9,375 nucleotides of DNA, from NCBI GenBank assembly GCA_964402325.1, contig CAYOBI010000092.1, positions 1-9,375 on the forward strand, written 5' to 3'. Shown here in pieces: positions 7,801 to 9,375 of the stretch; within the stretch, counting starts at the first letter, position 1; each line of letters begins with the position of its first letter. This DNA comes from Raineyella sp964402325. Lineage in GTDB: Bacteria > Actinomycetota > Actinomycetes > Propionibacteriales > Propionibacteriaceae. Made by a program: the position numbers and the translations under genes. Below the pieces are notes generated by a model. The model was not told the DNA's origin. It did no database searches and saw nothing but the letters and a program-made list of their open reading frames with translations.

Positions 7801-8269
7801 TGTCCATGCGGTGTTCTCGGTCCAGATCACCGGTAACCACCCGACCGGCGCGGACGGGCTCACCTTCGGGTTGCTCGACGCCTCGGCCGGGAAGCCGACC
7901 GCGGCCGGCGGGGCGGGCAGCGGGCTCGGTCTCAACGGGCTGAACGGGACCTTCTTCAGCATGGCCACCTGGTCGGCCTGGGGGATCAACAGTTCGAACT
8001 ACGCCGGGGTCGGCACGACCTCCGGCGGGACCGGCCTGAAGTACCTCACATCGACCACGAACATCCCGCAGCTGCGCAGCGGCACCCACACCGTCGACGT
8101 GACCATCACCACCGCCAACCACATGGTGGTCAAGGTGGACGGCACCCAGGTCCAGGACACCCTGGTGTCCAACCTGCCGCCGCAGGTCTACGTCGCCTTC
8201 TCCGGAGCGACCGGTGGGGCGACCGACACCCACGCCGTGATCAACCCGGTGGTGAGCTACACCGGCTAG
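4877..8269 (+). CDS. Multi-domain Ig/lectin protein, N-terminally truncated remnant of an extracellular protein
   Basis: The reading frame has 1130 codons. Residues 1-96 resemble the last blade of a PQQ-type beta-propeller (VVWVMRSG, AQLRAYSAIP, KFAVPATDGNHVYVGTRDGH, VIGFGRP). Next come three choice-of-anchor-D/ASPM-SPD-2-Hydin-like Ig modules (about 97-195, 196-298, 299-404; note LDFGSVDVGKSRTL), two tandem L-type-lectin-like jelly rolls (405-617, 618-829; GADGVAFAMLDP, SVDGKALLDVVP), a fourth Ig module (830-929; SFGEVQLGRTGKL) and a third lectin-like module (930-1130). Such composition belongs to secreted or surface proteins that bind glycans. No signal peptide, ribosome-binding site or membrane anchor is present. 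GTG 4877 is the first start after an in-frame TGA at 4823-4825 inside metK, so the frame cannot extend to the missing propeller and export signal. It is therefore probably a 5'-truncated gene (possible pseudogene), although 3.4 kb remain free of stops. Convergent with the helicase gene; the two stop codons overlap. Confidence 0.7.
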   Translation: MYRTVRRFRASSQLHTSNGTASGSGVVWVMRSGSGSSGTGAQLRAYSAIPNSQGVLNLLYSADIGQMAKFAVPATDGNHVYVGTRDGHVIGFGRPATSALTGSLVNFGNVATGSTATGTLTLTATRSLTVTGATTAAPFGVTAPTQPVSLAAGGTIQLPVSFSPTAAGATSGLVTVTIDAGSKLTFAVNGTGTAIGLQAQPATAAFVEQVVGTSGLTNVQVTNTGANDEVISAVSGPSGPFTVTGLPNVGDKLAGGGSGSFVIGVKYAPTGAGSDTSAVTITSTSGTLKIPLTGTSVAGSAHLVTTPSTLDFGSVDVGKSRTLNFDIANTGNIPTTITLAKAPAGVFSSSTPLSEGVIVGPGQVIHQAVTFAPTKVGSATPAVYSINSDSNSAIMNVQLVGVGTGPVPAPAADSWQLNGTTTMPTAGQLQLTPALNSSTGTAFFNTVAPVTGAGTVNTEGLSAKFNVTMNGGNGADGVAFAMLDPSKSTTKSIGTGGGGVGVSNLPGIAVMLQTWPASGVNNNNYVGVAQTTASGETMLQWAPAPSNLRSGSHPVEVAVVGGHVKVSVDGKALLDVVPPAGSLTPTSMIGFTGATGGLNDVHTVSNVAITTQVSGVGTVPVPAPAFGSWQFNGTTTLPAAGQLQLTPAVNNAAGTAFYSGAPVSGAVRTEGLAAKFTATMNGGTGADGVAFAMLDPTQTSPTAVGLGGGGLGVANLPGIAVMLQTYPAAGVSSSNYVGVARTTATGVTMLQWAAAPSDLRTGSHPVEVTVVGGHVKVSVDGKALLDVVPPAGSLPPTSMVGFTGATGGKNDVHAVSGVSITTTAGSGAPLTNATTDTSFGEVQLGRTGKLSVTLTNKSSQPEVVTGATGPGAPFGATLPSVGSTVPAGGSITVPVTFTPTQDGTFTDSLTVVTTSGQVVVPLTGSGSNLLPDLATSTWVGLGSTVLSGTTISLTSDGQLGAAGLMYNSTAVKPQGVHAVFSVQITGNHPTGADGLTFGLLDASAGKPTAAGGAGSGLGLNGLNGTFFSMATWSAWGINSSNYAGVGTTSGGTGLKYLTSTTNIPQLRSGTHTVDVTITTANHMVVKVDGTQVQDTLVSNLPPQVYVAFSGATGGATDTHAVINPVVSYTG
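6089..7363 (+). repeat. Tandem duplication of an L-type-lectin-like module (two units)
   Basis: Two consecutive units, about 6089-6730 and 6731-7363, align along their length at DNA and protein level, differing by a net 9 bases. Both start PVPAPA then SWQ(L/F)NGTTT and run to TGATGG-NDVH and the -ITT- strand. Between 6549-6609 and 7182-7242 there are 61 bases with no difference, while flanking sequence has diverged. A third, much more divergent copy of the module lies at about 7664-8266 after an Ig-like module. Confidence 0.85.
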
Positions 8270-9375
8270 TCGGCCGCGGGGACCGTTGCTGCAACATCTG
8301 CTGCACCACCTGCCGGGAGCAGGTGGTGCAGCAGTGTTCGGGCCGCCTGCTTGTCGAGCGTCTGATTGGCGTTGCCGCACTTCGGCGACTGCACACAGCT
8401 GGGGCAGCCGTCGGTGCAGCGGCAGGTGCTGAGCCGGTCGTACGTCGCCTGCCACCAGCGTTCGGCGATCCGGAAGCCCTGGGCGGCATAGCCGGAGCCG
8501 CCGGACTGCCCGTCGTGGATGAAGATCGTCGCCGCCCCGGTCTCGGGATGGAAGACGGTGGAGACGCCGCCGATGTCCCAGCGGTCGCAACTGGCGAACA
8601 TCGGCAGCAGCCCGATCGCGGTGTGCTCAGCGGCGTGCACCGCCCCGGCCAGCTGCGCCTGGGTGAGGCCGGTGGCCCGGATCACCTCCTCGGGGACGGT
8701 GATCCACATCGCCTGGGTCTCGAGGCAGTGCTCCGGCATCACCATCGGGGTCTGGTCCCAGACCTCGCCGGTCAGTTCGTCGCGCCGCAGGTAGCCGATG
8801 ACCTGGCCGGTGAGGCGTACGGACCCCCGGTGCAGCTGCGCGGTGGCCCCGAGGGGGCGACTCGCGCTGCGTCCGAACGGACGGGTCTCCGCGGTGGTGA
8901 GGACCTCGATGTCCATCGTGCTGACCGGCTGGGTGGTGTAGCCGGGCCGGTCCCGGTGGACGATCGCCTCGTAGTTGTCCAGGTCGAGGGTGTCGACCTT
9001 CCACGAGTCGCCCTGGTGCAGGTAGACCGCCTCGGGGTGCACCGCCCGGTCGGCGGATCCGACGTCGGCGACCCCGACCACCCGGCCGGTGTCGCGGTCC
9101 ACGATGTCGACGGCGCGGGTGCCTCCGCCGCGGATGTCGATCATCGCCGCGGCCCGCTCGGGCCGGGTCCAGTACCAGCCGGCCCGGCGTTTGCGCAGCA
9201 CTCCCTGCGTGGCCAGCATGTCGGCGACGGTGACCATTGAGGGGCCGAAGAACCGGCTGTCCGCCTCGGTGAGGGCCGCTTCCTGGGCGGCGGCGGCGAG
9301 GTGCGGCCCCAGCACGTACGGGTTCGCCGGGTCGAGGACCGTACGCTCCACCGAGCCGTCCAGCAGCTCCTCGGG
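8266..9375 (-). CDS. MrfA-like DEAD/DEAH-box helicase, C-terminal part (5' end beyond the window)
   Basis: The 369 visible residues are the C-terminal part of a helicase of the MrfA/YprA group (DUF1998, MrfA zinc-binding domain), related to fungal Hrq1. These ATP-dependent 3'-5' DNA helicases act in repair, in Bacillus subtilis in mitomycin C repair. The helicase motor is off the right edge. The visible part begins PEELLDGSVERTVLDPANPY, continues through a winged-helix region (FGPSMVTVADMLATQGVLRK), then a beta-rich region. It ends in the zinc-binding domain: HAAEHTAIGLLPMFASCDRW, IHDGQSGGSGYAAQGF and the cysteine cluster CRCTDGCPSC with SPKCGN (coded at 8371-8430). The cluster CxC-x3-C-x2-C matches four metal-binding cysteines. 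The apparent GTG start at 9351 is internal, because the frame and the similarity continue to the window edge. The stop TAG (8268-8266) overlaps the lectin ORF's stop. Confidence 0.9.
   Translation of the reverse strand, partial: PEELLDGSVERTVLDPANPYVLGPHLAAAAQEAALTEADSRFFGPSMVTVADMLATQGVLRKRRAGWYWTRPERAAAMIDIRGGGTRAVDIVDRDTGRVVGVADVGSADRAVHPEAVYLHQGDSWKVDTLDLDNYEAIVHRDRPGYTTQPVSTMDIEVLTTAETRPFGRSASRPLGATAQLHRGSVRLTGQVIGYLRRDELTGEVWDQTPMVMPEHCLETQAMWITVPEEVIRATGLTQAQLAGAVHAAEHTAIGLLPMFASCDRWDIGGVSTVFHPETGAATIFIHDGQSGGSGYAAQGFRIAERWWQATYDRLSTCRCTDGCPSCVQSPKCGNANQTLDKQAARTLLHHLLPAGGAADVAATVPAAD
8293..8338. terminator. Long hairpin at the convergence point, candidate bidirectional terminator
   Basis: CTGCTGCACCACCTGC (8298-8313) is perfectly complementary to GCAGGTGGTGCAGCAG (8319-8334) around a 5-base loop. 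Skipping one base (T8297), AACA (8293-8296) also pairs with TGTT (8335-8338), giving about 20 bp in all. It begins 24 bases after the lectin ORF stop and lies inside the last codons of the helicase gene (LLHHLLPAGGAADVA). Neither side has a T-run, so termination would be of the U-less hairpin type; it might instead protect mRNA 3' ends. Confidence 0.5.

Noticed and set aside
6758..8590. 610-codon minus-strand frame opposite the lectin ORF and the helicase end
   Set aside because: Low-complexity Arg/Gly/His composition with no recognisable motif. Both overlapped frames show real protein domains, so this is a shadow.

Overview
The window is GC-rich throughout, strongly third-position G/C biased and gene-dense. 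Its gene families are typical of Actinomycetota (high-GC Gram-positive bacteria): a secreted ricin-type lectin module, a penicillin-binding-protein-like serine hydrolase with an actinobacterial C-terminal module, a MrfA-type helicase, and promoters placed directly on start codons. I cannot name a genus from the sequence. There is no tRNA, rRNA, CRISPR array, insertion sequence or phage gene. No gene-free stretch exceeds about 160 bases.

Layout from left to right. (1) The window opens inside the 3' end of a plus-strand gene ending in a ricin-type beta-trefoil lectin domain (2-265). (2) Convergent to it, on the minus strand, is a likely two-gene unit: a TetR regulator (1733-2407) followed by a class C beta-lactamase-like serine hydrolase (286-1680). 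(3) Divergent from the regulator, on the plus strand, are a small flavodoxin-domain protein (2568-3068), a FlK-type hotdog thioesterase (3119-3550) and S-adenosylmethionine synthetase, metK (3637-4848). The last two each have the same CTAGGATC promoter element. (4) Right behind metK is a 1130-codon reading frame (4877-8269). It encodes the tail of a beta-propeller, four choice-of-anchor-D/ASPM-like Ig modules and three L-type-lectin-like jelly-roll modules, but no signal peptide. An in-frame stop lies 17 codons before its first start, so it looks like the surviving C-terminal part of a larger extracellular protein. (5) On the minus strand, running off the right edge, is the C-terminal part of a MrfA-like DEAD/DEAH helicase (8266-9375). 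Its stop codon overlaps the lectin ORF's stop codon within a shared CTAG.

Working together: the TetR regulator probably controls itself and the hydrolase. The flavodoxin, thioesterase and metK look like separate housekeeping or detoxification units, each with its own promoter. The points most worth attention are the thioesterase, which keeps every fluoroacetyl-CoA thioesterase catalytic residue at the FlK position number but has Met instead of the gating Phe36; the truncated lectin protein joined to metK, with a nearly identical internal duplication; and a long hairpin in the 3' end of the helicase gene where two transcription units converge.
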